A stretch of 64,000 nucleotides of DNA from Curtobacterium pusillum (GTDB lineage Bacteria; Actinomycetota; Actinomycetes; Actinomycetales; Microbacteriaceae). The notes beneath the pieces were generated by a model. It ran no database searches. It was given only the letters and a program-made list of their open reading frames with translations, and was not told where the DNA came from. Numbering within the stretch: the stretch's first letter is position 1; each line of letters opens with the position of its first letter. Made by a program: the position numbers and the translations under genes. The DNA is taken from assembly GCA_002025645.1 (NCBI GenBank), contig CP018783.1:1922001-1986000 (forward strand). Reading direction: 5' to 3'. Of the stretch, positions 26,717 through 34,984 are shown in pieces.

Positions 26717-29199
26717 CTCGGGGGCCCGATTGTGGGCAGCCCGAGGCTCACGGGACCCGCCTTGTCGATGTCTTCCCTACGGTGCAGCTGCGCGAGCTTG
26801 TTACGGCCGGCATCGAGGCTGATCTGGAGCCCTTCGACTTCCCCGAACCAGCCGTTCTGATTCGCTTCGACGATGCGTTCCTCGAGGTTCTCGACGATTT
26901 CGATGAGTCGCCATTCTTCGCGTGGGTCCATCTGCAGCAGTGAGCAGCGGATGCAGGCGTGCTCGTGGATGCAGTCGGCTCCGTACGCGCGGCCGCAGTT
27001 GCCGAGCGACACCTTCCGTTTCTTGAAGTGGGCGAGGAACGCCTCGGTTTCCTCCGTGGTGGGCTCCCGGTATTCAGCTCCGGGGCGGAGGGCCCGGCGG
27101 CGGTCGATGAACGCGCGGAAGTGCCGGAAGGTCTCCTGCGGGTAGTGGGCGGTATAGCCCTGGGTGGTGTCGAGGTTGTCGTGTCCAAGTACCTTCGCGA
27201 GGATGTGCGGAGGCAGACCTGCGAGGACGGCTTCGGTTGCGAAGATGCGTCGAAGGTCGTGGTTCTGGAACGTGATGGGGTCGCCGTGGTCGTCGACGAT
27301 GCCCGCTTCGGCCGCAGCAAGCCCGAGCTGCCTGAGCACCCATGCCCGATTCACCGGGCGGTTCTCCCCATTCCAGAACCGCTGGAACAGGAACGGCAGC
27401 GGGTCTGAAAGGGTCTTCTCGGCATAGTCATATCGGCGGATCAGCGGGATGGCGCCGGAGCCAGGGTCCCGGACGCGGCTGATGACGGCGTAGAGGGTGG
27501 ACGCCAGCTGCGGGGAGACGTTGATGATGCGTTCTTCGTCGTCCTTCGACGGCGCGATCTGCAGCAGTGGGATGACCTCCCCCGTGTCGGGGAGGCGGAA
27601 CTGGACGAGGCTGAGGTGGGTGATTTCCTCCAACTCCTCGATGCGAACACCGGTTTCGGTCATCAGGGTGAACGCTGCCCACCGCCAGAAGCACTGCTCT
27701 TCCCGGAAGACGATGTCGAACAGGTCTCCGGTGTCGAGGCGTTGCACGAGAATCCCGCCGTGCTTGATAGTGCCGCCCTTCACCCCGCCGAATGCCGCCG
27801 ACTGACTCACCGGTCGAAGCAATCGGACGCCGTCGACGGTAAATTCCGTTCCCGGTTCGACGCTCCGCGTCGCTTCGAGGGCCCGCTTCGTCCACCGGCG
27901 GTCGTCTTCAACCTTGTTCATCAGGATGGGCAGCTTCGGCAGACGGATGCGGGTCCGCTGGTGGCTTTCCGCGCGTTGCTGGGTCTTCCGCTTCGCTTGC
28001 GCCCTCGTGGCAGACGGGCTCACCGGGTTGCGGGAGGCGAACTCCCCGAACCGGTCCGGGTCGGCTTGCGCCCAGTGGTTGATGTCGTAGTAGAACGACC
28101 GGATCGCTCCGACAATGACCGCCCAGTCTTTTCGCGGTTGGCCCTTCTTGTGTCCCACCTGCACCGTCTGGATTCGCTCCACCCACGCCTCGTACTGTTC
28201 CGGGGTCAGGTCGAGGCTGTCGATGCCCGGGTAGAGGTCTTCGAGTTGTGTCCAGAAGTTCGTCAACAGCTTGGTGACGTACCCGACCTTCGTTGGGTAG
28301 TCGAGGCCCTGCGTGCGGACGCGGATGTAGTCCACAAAGAGGTTCCGCATCTTCGGGCTACGGATACCGGTCTTGTCGACGAGGGTCGCAATCGTCTGCT
28401 GCCCCTTCCGCTGACGGGTGCGGAACGTTGTCGGAGCGCCGTCGGGTAGCAGGCCGAGCCATCCCATCGCGTTCCATGCCGCACCGGTGGGTTTCTTCTC
28501 CCGGTTCCCGTCGGCGGCGTCGCGGGCGATGACGAGCTCCTCCGGCGTGATGTCTGCAATGCGGGTCTTCCCGGTCACGGAGAGGATCTGACCGAGCGTC
28601 TGGACGGCTTGCGCGCGCGCTCGCTCTTGCGCGACGCCAGGGGCTGCGTGTTCGGTGCTGACCTCGAGGACGCGGTCGCGTGTGTCTGGGTCGCGGTATT
28701 CGAGGACGTAGTTCGGTAGTCCGCGGAGCCGGACGTGCTGGCGGTGCAGGAAGCCAATGCTCGGCCGGATGGCACCCGTCGCTGCGAGGAGGCCTATACC
28801 CATCGTCGCGTTGCTCCGTGTGTAGGCCAGGCCGGTCGTGGCGTTCCACTCCTCGATCGCCTCCGCGGACCAGTCTTCCCGGAGCTCGATTCGGGACGCA
28901 TGCCACCGTTCATCCCAGTCAGCGCCAGGTAATCCGGCCAGCCATCCGATGGCGAACTTGAACGCTTTTCGTCGAGCCGACCGGTCGACTCTGTTCATGG
29001 TCTTCACGCGCGCTTCGAGGTCGAGCTCGAGCTCCTCGGCCGTATAGAGGCGTTCTGGCCAGTCCGCGAGCCGCTCCAGTTCGAGAGGGGCGGCGTCAAC
29101 GACTTCGGGGCCCATGTCCGGGTCGGGCAGCGGGAGCACCTCTTTGCGGAAGTGTTTCGTCCCCGCTTCCGCAGTCACGCCATTCCCGGGGTCGGTCAT
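26713..29199 (-). CDS. tnpB: Tyrosine recombinase, TnpB-like
   Basis: An 828-aa site-specific recombinase. The catalytic domain is in the C-half: Arg519 (TGVRIEEL), His647-x-x-Arg650 (NHDLRR), His673 (KVLGH) and nucleophile Tyr682 (TTQGY). A cysteine cluster near the C-terminus (NCGRAYGADCIHEHACIRC) resembles the Zn-binding tail of Tn554 TnpB. The long N-half is likely DNA-binding and is larger than the 630 aa of Tn554 TnpB. The ATG at 29199 overlaps the tnpA TGA (ATGA) and has GGAGGAG upstream. All catalytic residues are present, so it may be active. Confidence 0.9.
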   Translation of the reverse strand: MTDPGNGVTAEAGTKHFRKEVLPLPDPDMGPEVVDAAPLELERLADWPERLYTAEELELDLEARVKTMNRVDRSARRKAFKFAIGWLAGLPGADWDERWHASRIELREDWSAEAIEEWNATTGLAYTRSNATMGIGLLAATGAIRPSIGFLHRQHVRLRGLPNYVLEYRDPDTRDRVLEVSTEHAAPGVAQERARAQAVQTLGQILSVTGKTRIADITPEELVIARDAADGNREKKPTGAAWNAMGWLGLLPDGAPTTFRTRQRKGQQTIATLVDKTGIRSPKMRNLFVDYIRVRTQGLDYPTKVGYVTKLLTNFWTQLEDLYPGIDSLDLTPEQYEAWVERIQTVQVGHKKGQPRKDWAVIVGAIRSFYYDINHWAQADPDRFGEFASRNPVSPSATRAQAKRKTQQRAESHQRTRIRLPKLPILMNKVEDDRRWTKRALEATRSVEPGTEFTVDGVRLLRPVSQSAAFGGVKGGTIKHGGILVQRLDTGDLFDIVFREEQCFWRWAAFTLMTETGVRIEELEEITHLSLVQFRLPDTGEVIPLLQIAPSKDDEERIINVSPQLASTLYAVISRVRDPGSGAIPLIRRYDYAEKTLSDPLPFLFQRFWNGENRPVNRAWVLRQLGLAAAEAGIVDDHGDPITFQNHDLRRIFATEAVLAGLPPHILAKVLGHDNLDTTQGYTAHYPQETFRHFRAFIDRRRALRPGAEYREPTTEETEAFLAHFKKRKVSLGNCGRAYGADCIHEHACIRCSLLQMDPREEWRLIEIVENLEERIVEANQNGWFGEVEGLQISLDAGRNKLAQLHRREDIDKAGPVSLGLPTIGPPS

Positions 29200-30338
29200 A
29201 GCTCTCCTCCGAAGAGTCCGCGCATCACCTCGGGGTCGTACCCCCTGGCGATGGGTGCGGTCGAAGGGTCGATACGGGCGCGGCTGAAGTGCTCGAGCAT
29301 CCGCTTGTACACGTCGGTGGGGTGCGGTTCGAGGTAGACCATCGTGGTGTCGAGATGCTCGTGACCCAGGACCCACTGCACGTCCGTGATGGGCAGATTC
29401 GGGTCTTGCACCATCCGGTACGCGGCGGTGTGCCGCAGCTGGTGGAGCGTGTACTTCGTGCCGAGCTTGTCCTGCGCGCGGGTGAAGACCTGCCGGACAG
29501 CGTGATAGTTCAGGTCCCGGTAGGGCTTGCGGAGCGTGAGCCAGACGACATCACCGGAGATGATCCGTCGCGTTCCGATGTAGATCCGCAGGTATACCAT
29601 CGCGTCGGGAGACGCCGGCACCCACTGCTCCTTCTTCGACCCTTTGCGACTCAGGCGAATGAGGTTCTCACCCCAGTTGATGTCGCCGCCGCGGATGTTC
29701 AGCAGTTCACTCGCTCGCGCGCCGGTAGCGAGGTACAGCGACATCAACGCTCGGTCCCGGTTCGTCCCGAGTCCAAGGAACAACCGGTCGAACACCTCGT
29801 CCGGGATGGACCGCGGAGCACGCTTGGGGACCTTCTGCCGACCAACGGCACGCCTGGTGGGGGTGCGGGAGCGGACCTGGTTCAGGCTTGGCCGATATGC
29901 CGGCCCCGCGACTGGAGTGACGATGGGACCGCTACCCGCCCAGGCGTGGAAGTCGTAGAAGGCGGTGACGACGCTCCAGTTGAGGTTGATGGTCCGGGCG
30001 GCGTACCCGCTGCCCTTCGTGCCGCTTGTGCTGCCGCGTTTCGGCGTCGCCACCTGCATCCACCCAATGAAGTCGACGAAGTCCGTCGACGTCGCACGTT
30101 CCCACGTGGTGCCGATCGCCGACAGGAACCGAAACCAGCGCAGCAGCACGTACGCGTAGGAGCGGAGCGTGCCCGGTTCGAAATCATCGACGGCGATGTG
30201 ATGCAGGTACACACTCGCCGCAGGCACCGGTTCCCCGGAGGCGTCGGTGACCTCCCACAGTGCGCGGAGGTGCGGAGCGGAGCGGACGGCGCCGATCACG
30301 GGCACGTCGATCGCGCGCAGGTCACGCGGTAGTTCCAC
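29196..30338 (-). CDS. tnpA: Tyrosine recombinase, TnpA-like
   Basis: A 380-aa recombinase. The N-terminal core-binding domain (about residues 40-170; TLRSYAYVLLRWFRFL, FVDFIGWMQ, TINLNWSVVTAFYDF) follows the Tn554 TnpA pattern. Catalytic set: Arg208 (TGARASELL), His299-x-x-Arg302 (HQLRH), His326 (VLGHEH) and Tyr335 (TTMVY). GTG start at 30338 with GGGAGG upstream; the end overlaps tnpB by 4 nt. TnpA and TnpB probably act together at the CAGGCA core. Confidence 0.9.
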   Translation of the reverse strand: MELPRDLRAIDVPVIGAVRSAPHLRALWEVTDASGEPVPAASVYLHHIAVDDFEPGTLRSYAYVLLRWFRFLSAIGTTWERATSTDFVDFIGWMQVATPKRGSTSGTKGSGYAARTINLNWSVVTAFYDFHAWAGSGPIVTPVAGPAYRPSLNQVRSRTPTRRAVGRQKVPKRAPRSIPDEVFDRLFLGLGTNRDRALMSLYLATGARASELLNIRGGDINWGENLIRLSRKGSKKEQWVPASPDAMVYLRIYIGTRRIISGDVVWLTLRKPYRDLNYHAVRQVFTRAQDKLGTKYTLHQLRHTAAYRMVQDPNLPITDVQWVLGHEHLDTTMVYLEPHPTDVYKRMLEHFSRARIDPSTAPIARGYDPEVMRGLFGGEL

Positions 30339-30360
30339 GGGGCTCCCTCCCCCGTCGCAA

Positions 30361-30398
30361 GAATCCCCACCACAACCAGACGGCCATGGTGGGGATTC
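30361..30398 (-). terminator. Terminator between the element HNH gene and tnpA
   Basis: Perfect 12-bp stem GAATCCCCACCA/TGGTGGGGATTC with a 14-nt loop, two bases after the HNH stop on the minus strand. It should separate HNH expression, driven from the host side, from the recombinase genes. Confidence 0.75.
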
Positions 30399-30400
30399 TA

Positions 30401-30934
30401 TTACCCAGCGAGTTCGAGGACAGAAGCTTTCGCCCACGGTTCGGTGTACTCAGCCCAGGCAGGCCGCTTCCACCGCTTGCTGATCAGTGTCGCGACCGAC
30501 GGTGCCGGCTCCCGGAGTTCGAACGGCAGTTTCCAGCCGAGCTCAGACAGCAGCCGGTCCGCTTTCTTGCAGTTGCACTTCGTGCACGCGACCACCACGT
30601 TGCCCCACGTGTTGGTGCCGCCGCGTGCCCGTGGGATGACGTGGTCGATGGTGTTGCCGTGCTTGAAGCAGTACGCGCAGGTGTAGTCGTAGAGTTCAAG
30701 GACGGCGCGGCGGGTCATCGGGACTGACTTGCGTGGCACGCGGATGAACTGCCGGAGGAGCACCACGTCCGGTTCCGTGTAGACCCGGCCGGCGCTGTGC
30801 ACGAGCCGGTCGCTCTCGGCGAGGACGGCTGCCTTCTCGTTGAGCACGAGCAGAAGCGCACGTCGGGAGGAGATGACGGCCATCGGCTCGTAGCTTGCGT
30901 TGAGGACGAGCGTGCGCCGTTCGCTGCGCTTCAT
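30401..30934 (-). CDS. HNH endonuclease carried by the element (paralogue of its target)
   Basis: A 177-aa HNH protein. Residues 7-60 (RTLVLNASYEPMAVISSRRALLLV... only landmarks given) and the module CAYCFKHGNTIDHVIPRARGG with a second Cys pair (CTKCNCKK) are clearly homologous to the gene the element interrupts; the C-termini differ after LGWKLPF. Zinc cysteines and the catalytic DH are intact. The ATG overlaps the stop of the truncated host gene (ATGA) and has its own GGAGGT 6 nt upstream, so it is translated from the host gene's mRNA. A terminator follows. Cellular role unknown. Confidence 0.9.
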   Translation of the reverse strand: MKRSERRTLVLNASYEPMAVISSRRALLLVLNEKAAVLAESDRLVHSAGRVYTEPDVVLLRQFIRVPRKSVPMTRRAVLELYDYTCAYCFKHGNTIDHVIPRARGGTNTWGNVVVACTKCNCKKADRLLSELGWKLPFELREPAPSVATLISKRWKRPAWAEYTEPWAKASVLELAG

Positions 30935-31359
30935 GCGGTCACCTCCACGCCCTTCTCCATGCGACGGAGGGCGACGAAGGTCAGAAGTGCGAGCAGGACC
31001 GGTAGTTCAGTAAACAGGCAGCAGGCGACGAGGTTCTCCCACGAGTCCTCGCCCCCGCGCGAACGTGGCTGCACGTGGTCGATGGTCGTCGCGTGCCGGT
31101 CGCAGTACGCGCACCGGTTCGCGTCCCGGCGGAGCACACCGCGACGGGACACCGGCACGAGCCGCGAGTGCGGGATGCGGACGTACCGGGTGAGGATGAT
31201 GACGGACGGACGGTCGTAGGTGGACGTCGAGCCCGTGACCGGGTGCTCGAGGTCTGCGGCGACGATGGCGGCCTTCTGGTTCATGACGAGCACGAGGGCC
31301 CGTCGGAACGAGATCACCGCGAGGGGCTCGTAACCGGCGTTGAGGACGAGAGTGCGCAT
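30931..31359 (-). pseudogene. 5' part of the split HNH endonuclease gene, fused to element sequence
   Basis: Codons 1-115 of the host gene (start MRTLVLNAGYEPLAVISF; HNH module CAYCDRHATTIDHVQPRSRGG) are intact up to ENLVACCL. From the core at 31020 the frame runs 27 codons into the element (FTELPVLLALL...) and stops at a TGA that overlaps the element HNH start. The second zinc Cys pair, CNN and the C-terminus are lost, so activity is unlikely. GGAAGGG lies before the ATG at 31359, and host expression signals are kept. Confidence 0.88.
31001..31020. repeat. Element end with attachment core (HNH side)
   Basis: Element end GGTAGTTCAGTAAA (31001-31014), the inverted counterpart of the other end, followed by core CAGGCA (31015-31020), which is also coding sequence of the HNH gene. 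Confidence 0.8.
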
Positions 31360-31465
31360 GGTTTCCCTTCCGACGTGCCTGGACGGCTTCCAGGCGCTGC
31401 GGGTGCGTCGGACCGGGACTCCGCGCAGGTGACCGTCGCTCGCGCACACGTCCCCTGAACCACGA

Positions 31466-31591
31466 AGAGCACCACCCGGCTGGGCAGTGCTCTCGTCATG
31501 CAGGGGCGTGCTCGTGCACGCAGGCGGTGGTCGACCGTATGTCGACGTGCGCGCGCCGACCCATGGTGCGGGTCGTGCGGAACGCTGACAT
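31466..31591 (-). promoter_or_regulatory. Possible leader peptide ORF with attenuator-like hairpin upstream of the HNH gene
   Basis: A 31-codon frame (31496-31591) starts 5 nt after GGAGACCCC. Its product contains RRAHVDIRSTTACVHEH, which resembles the short RxHVDLxR...C leader peptides known in actinobacteria ahead of cysteine and sulfur genes. Two bases after its stop lies a hairpin, AGAGCAC/GTGCTCT with inner CCC/GGG pairs (31466-31493). The ORF, hairpin and HNH start are in order on the minus strand. The remainder of 31360-31715 holds no other gene. This is inference from layout and a short motif. Confidence 0.4.
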
Positions 31592-31645
31592 GGGGTCTCC
31601 CTGCTCGGGGCCGTTCGGACCGGTGCAGCGTCAGGGTACGTCAGA

Positions 31646-31678
31646 AACCGGCCCGGCACGAGGGTGCACGGGCCGGTT
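31646..31678 (-). terminator. Terminator of the NlpC/P60 gene
   Basis: 10-bp stem AACCGGCCCG/CGGGCCGGTT with a 13-nt loop, followed by TTTC on the minus strand, 38 bp past the stop codon. Confidence 0.7.
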
Positions 31679-31715
31679 CCGGCGATGTTCACGGGATCGA
31701 CGTCCCGCGGTCGGA

Positions 31716-32681
31716 TCAGATGCCGAAGCGGACGATGTGGTAGTCGCTGGTCCAGATCGGGCGGATCGAGACGGAACCACCGGGCTTCGGGGCGTCCATG
31801 ATCATGCCGTTGCCCATGTAGAAGCCGTCGTGCGCCTCGTTGTTGAAGATGACGACGTCACCGGGCTGGGCCTCGGACTCGGGGATCGTGGTGCCGGCCT
31901 GGTCCTGCAGCGGCACCGAGTGCGCGAGGTTGATGCCGTACTGGGCGTACACGAACATGACGTAGCCCGAGCAGTCGAAGCCCGACGGGTCGGCGCCGCC
32001 GAAGACGTACGGGGTGCCGATGTACTGCTTGGCGGTGGCGACCACGGCCGGCAGCGAGAACGGGGTGTTCGCGGCCGAGGCGGTCGCGACGTAGTCGGAC
32101 GCACTCGGGCCGGTGTACGCGGCGTACTGCGAGGCGGTCTGCGCACGGGCGGCCTGCGTCGCCGCGGCCTGCTTGGCGGCTGCGGCGGCGGCCTTCTTCG
32201 CGGCCTCGGCGTCGAGCGTGGACTGCGCGGTGGCGCCGTAGCCGTCACGGCTGGTGCCGGCGAGGGCGACCGCGTCGGACACGGAGAAGTTCTGGGCCTC
32301 GGTCGTGCGGATCTGGCGCTGCGCGTTGGCGGCGTCCGAGCCGGTGGACTGCTGCGTCGCGGCGAACGCCGGGGCGACGGCCACGGTGCCGAACATGCCC
32401 GCGGCGACGGTCAGCACGACGGGCGCGAGGAAGCGGCGCTTGCGGGCGGAGGAGCTCGCCTTCGCCGTGGCGGCGGTGCGGGCGGCCTGCGCTGCACGAC
32501 GACCGCCGGGGAGCGGGGCGTCGCGGACCGGGGTCACGCGTCGGGTGGGTTCCGCGGTACGGGCAGCCCGGCGGGAGAGCGGGGCGTCGGTGGCGTTCAC
32601 GGTGTTCGTCGGGTTCGCGGGCGTCTGGTCGTCCGCGGCGGAACCGGTCTGCGTCAAGGGATGTCTCCGGCGTCTCGTCAT
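31716..32681 (-). CDS. NlpC/P60 (C40) peptidoglycan endopeptidase, secreted
   Basis: A 321-aa protein. A basic, Ala/Arg-rich cytosolic lead (about 75 residues) precedes a signal segment (VVLTVAAGMFGTVAVAPAFA). An Ala/Lys-rich helix follows, then the C40 domain (about 210-321) with Cys237 in GFDCSGYV and the His of EAHDGFYMG. It should cut within peptidoglycan stems (D-Glu-diamino-acid bond), as RipA-type enzymes do during division. The ATG at 32681 is chosen; a codon at 32720 is an alternative. Upstream, GTAAC-N6-GTAAA (32859-32874) resembles direct-repeat sites of the MtrA regulator, which controls such genes in relatives. Confidence 0.87.
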   Translation of the reverse strand: MTRRRRHPLTQTGSAADDQTPANPTNTVNATDAPLSRRAARTAEPTRRVTPVRDAPLPGGRRAAQAARTAATAKASSSARKRRFLAPVVLTVAAGMFGTVAVAPAFAATQQSTGSDAANAQRQIRTTEAQNFSVSDAVALAGTSRDGYGATAQSTLDAEAAKKAAAAAAKQAAATQAARAQTASQYAAYTGPSASDYVATASAANTPFSLPAVVATAKQYIGTPYVFGGADPSGFDCSGYVMFVYAQYGINLAHSVPLQDQAGTTIPESEAQPGDVVIFNNEAHDGFYMGNGMIMDAPKPGGSVSIRPIWTSDYHIVRFGI

Positions 32682-32929
32682 CACTGCCAGCGGGGGTGAT
32701 CGCCGGCCGTGCAACCCCATCCGTTCGTCATCGTTTCCGATCGAGACAGGAGACGGGTTCGAGACGTCCTGTCACGGGTCCTGGGCCTCGTGGGTGGCCT
32801 GCGGACTCGACGAGTGTACGTGGACGCCGTTACCTTGTCGAGATGAAAACGCCGGTTTGTAACGGAACGGTAAAGAAGCCCTGATCAGACCGCAGAAAAC
32901 CGGTGCGCCCCAGTTTCGGGGGCAGCGCG

Positions 32930-33625
32930 TCAGGAGCGCTCGATGTAGACGTGCTGCGCGACCTCGCTGGGGAGCTCGATCCCCGCGTCCTCGCCGTCGA
33001 CACGAACGGCGACGTAAGCCCCGGCGCGCTGCACGCTCGCGAGTCGACCGGGCATGACGCCGGCGGACCGCAGCTGGTGGAGGAGCTCCGGTTCGAACTG
33101 CACGGGTTCGCCGAGGCGACGGATCACACCGGTCGCGACGGCGTCGGTGCCCTCGGTCGCGGCGACGATGTTCTGCACGCCCTCGAGGAACCCGGGAGCC
33201 GCGGGGCCGCCGATCTCGGCGAGGCCGGGGATCGGGTTGCCGTACGGCGACTCGGTCGGGTTGCCGAGCATCTCGAGCAGGCGGACCTCCACCTGCTCGC
33301 TCATCACGTGCTCCCAGCGGCATGCCTCGTCGTGGACGAACGCCCAGTCGAGCCCGATCACGTCGGACAGCAGGCGCTCCGCGAGGCGGTGCTTGCGCAT
33401 GACGTGGGTCGCGCGAGAGCGTCCCTCGTCGGTGAGTTCGAGATGCCGGTCGCCGGAGACGACGACGAGTCCGTCGCGCTCCATGCGGGCGATGGTCTGC
33501 GAGACCGTGGGACCCGAGTGGCCGAGACGCTCCGAAATGCGGGCGCGCAGCGGAACGATCGCCTCCTCCTCCAAGTCGAGGATGGTGCGAAGGTACATCT
33601 CCGTGGTGTCGACGAGATCGGTCAC
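32930..33625 (-). CDS. ideR: Iron-dependent repressor IdeR/DtxR
   Basis: A 231-aa protein with near-textbook DtxR/IdeR sequence: VDTTEMYLRTILDLEEE, the HTH segment RISERLGHSGPTVSQTIARMERDGL, and metal-site residues in HDEACRWEHVMSEQVE (Cys, Glu, His ligands), followed by the C-terminal SH3-like domain. With Fe2+ it represses siderophore and iron-uptake genes. The GTG at 33625 is preceded by GAGAGG and gives the conserved start (TDLVDTTEMY). It is divergent from serC. The strong match is to iron-type rather than MntR-type members, which lack this full C-terminal domain. Confidence 0.93.
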   Translation of the reverse strand: MTDLVDTTEMYLRTILDLEEEAIVPLRARISERLGHSGPTVSQTIARMERDGLVVVSGDRHLELTDEGRSRATHVMRKHRLAERLLSDVIGLDWAFVHDEACRWEHVMSEQVEVRLLEMLGNPTESPYGNPIPGLAEIGGPAAPGFLEGVQNIVAATEGTDAVATGVIRRLGEPVQFEPELLHQLRSAGVMPGRLASVQRAGAYVAVRVDGEDAGIELPSEVAQHVYIERS

Positions 33626-33792
33626 GGTCCGCCTCTCATGTCTGGGCCCAGCGCGCCCCACCCTACTTGTTCGAGGCGACATCCAATGACCAACACTTGC
33701 ACGGCGCAAGGAAGTCCGTGCCGGTGCGGGTCCGCCCCGTCCGGCCGGTGCACGGTCACGAGCGTTGGGATACCGCTCGTTAGGATCGGTGC

Positions 33793-34908
33793 ATGGCAGA
33801 CATCGTCATCCCCGCCGAACTCCTCCCGACCGACGGCCGCTTCGGCTGCGGACCGTCCAAGATCCGTGGCGCGCAGCTCGAGTCCCTCGTGACCCGCGGG
33901 GCGACGATCCTCGGCACCTCCCACCGCCAGAAGCCCGTGAAGGACCTCGTGGGCAGCGTCCGTCAGGGCATCGCGGACCTGTTCGACGTCCCCGAGGGCT
34001 ACGAGGTCGTCCTCGGCAACGGCGGCTCGACCGCGTTCTGGGACGCCGCCGCCTTCGGCCTGATCGAGCGCCGCGCCGAGAACCTGTCCTTCGGTGAGTT
34101 CGGGTCCAAGTTCGCCAAGGCCGCCGGTGCGCCGTGGCTCGAGGCACCGCACGTGGTCGAGGCGCCGGGTGGGTCGCTCGCCGCACTCGAGGTCGTCGAG
34201 GGCGTGGACGTCTACGCCTACCCGCACAACGAGACCTCGACGGGCGTCATGGCCCCGGTCGTCCGTGCCGCGGGTGACCCCGGCGCCCTCACCGTCGTCG
34301 ACGCCACGAGCGCCGCCGGTGGTGCCGCGTTCGACGTCAGCGCCACCGACGTCTACTACTTCGCGCCGCAGAAGAACTTCGCATCGGACGGCGGCCTCTG
34401 GCTCGCACTGTTCTCTCCCGCCGCGATCGAGCGCGTCGAGCGGATCGCCGCGAGCGGCCGGTACATCCCGGAGTTCCTGTCGCTCAAGAACGCCGTCGAC
34501 AACTCGCGCCTGAACCAGACGCTGAACACCCCGGCGCTCGCGACCCTGATCCTGCTCGACGACCAGGTCCGCTGGATCAACGAGTCCGGTGGGATCGCGT
34601 GGGCGGACACCCGCACGAAGACCTCGTCGTCGACGCTGTACGACTGGGCCGAGTCGGTCGACTACGCGACGCCGTTCGTCACCGATGCCGCCGCCCGCTC
34701 GCAGGTCGTCGCGACGATCGACCTCGACGACTCCATCGACGCGAAGGCCGTCGCCGCGACCCTCCGCCAGAACGGCATCGTCGACACCGAGCCGTACCGG
34801 AAGCTCGGCCGCAACCAGCTCCGCATCGCGACGTTCACGGCGATCGACCCGGACGACGTCGCGAAGCTCGTGCAGGCGATCGACTTCACGGTGAACGCGC
34901 TGCGCTGA
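33793..34908 (+). CDS. serC: Phosphoserine aminotransferase
   Basis: A 371-aa PLP enzyme of the mycobacterial/actinobacterial SerC type. PTDGRFGCGPSKIR is the N-terminal substrate loop; YYFAPQKNFASDGG holds the PLP lysine. NETSTGVMAPV and VVDATSAAGGA belong to the cofactor site. It converts 3-phosphohydroxypyruvate and glutamate to phosphoserine in serine synthesis. TAGGAT (33781-33786) ends 6 nt before the ATG and there is no SD, so the mRNA is probably leaderless. A strong bidirectional terminator follows. Confidence 0.95.
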   Translation: MADIVIPAELLPTDGRFGCGPSKIRGAQLESLVTRGATILGTSHRQKPVKDLVGSVRQGIADLFDVPEGYEVVLGNGGSTAFWDAAAFGLIERRAENLSFGEFGSKFAKAAGAPWLEAPHVVEAPGGSLAALEVVEGVDVYAYPHNETSTGVMAPVVRAAGDPGALTVVDATSAAGGAAFDVSATDVYYFAPQKNFASDGGLWLALFSPAAIERVERIAASGRYIPEFLSLKNAVDNSRLNQTLNTPALATLILLDDQVRWINESGGIAWADTRTKTSSSTLYDWAESVDYATPFVTDAAARSQVVATIDLDDSIDAKAVAATLRQNGIVDTEPYRKLGRNQLRIATFTAIDPDDVAKLVQAIDFTVNALR

Positions 34909-34926
34909 CCGGGCACCCACCACGCT

Positions 34927-34969
34927 GAACGGCCGCAGCCCCACGGGATCCGTGGGGCTGCGGCCGTTC
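34927..34969. terminator. Bidirectional terminator between serC and the DUF3027 gene
   Basis: Perfect 19-bp stem (34927-34945/34951-34969, beginning GAACGGCCGCAGCCCC) with a 5-nt loop, between converging stop codons. Confidence 0.85.
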
Positions 34970-34984
34970 TCGTCGTTGCGCGGG

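Larger units (their letters stand above)
25266..31014. mobile_element. Tn554-like site-specific transposon inserted in an HNH endonuclease gene
   Basis: A 5,749-bp insert. Both junctions carry the 6-bp core CAGGCA (25260-25265 and 31015-31020). The ends are imperfect inverted repeats: TTACCTGAACTAAC on the left and TTTACTGAACTACC read inward from the right, 11 of 14 matching. It carries two overlapping tyrosine recombinase genes of the TnpA and TnpB types, an HNH endonuclease gene, an HTH protein and two small membrane proteins. A short shared core, two recombinases and insertion inside a conserved gene fit the Tn554 family, which uses a 6-bp core in radC. No TnpC was found. Confidence 0.85.

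Noticed and set aside
25266-31014. Interpretation as a prophage remnant or ICE
   Set aside because: No phage structural, conjugation or replication genes; two coupled recombinases, 6-bp cores and inverted ends fit a Tn554-type transposon better.
32690-32890. A c-di-AMP (ydaO-type) riboswitch upstream of the NlpC/P60 gene
   Set aside because: Such riboswitches often precede this gene class in actinobacteria, but the conserved core blocks could not be found in the leader.
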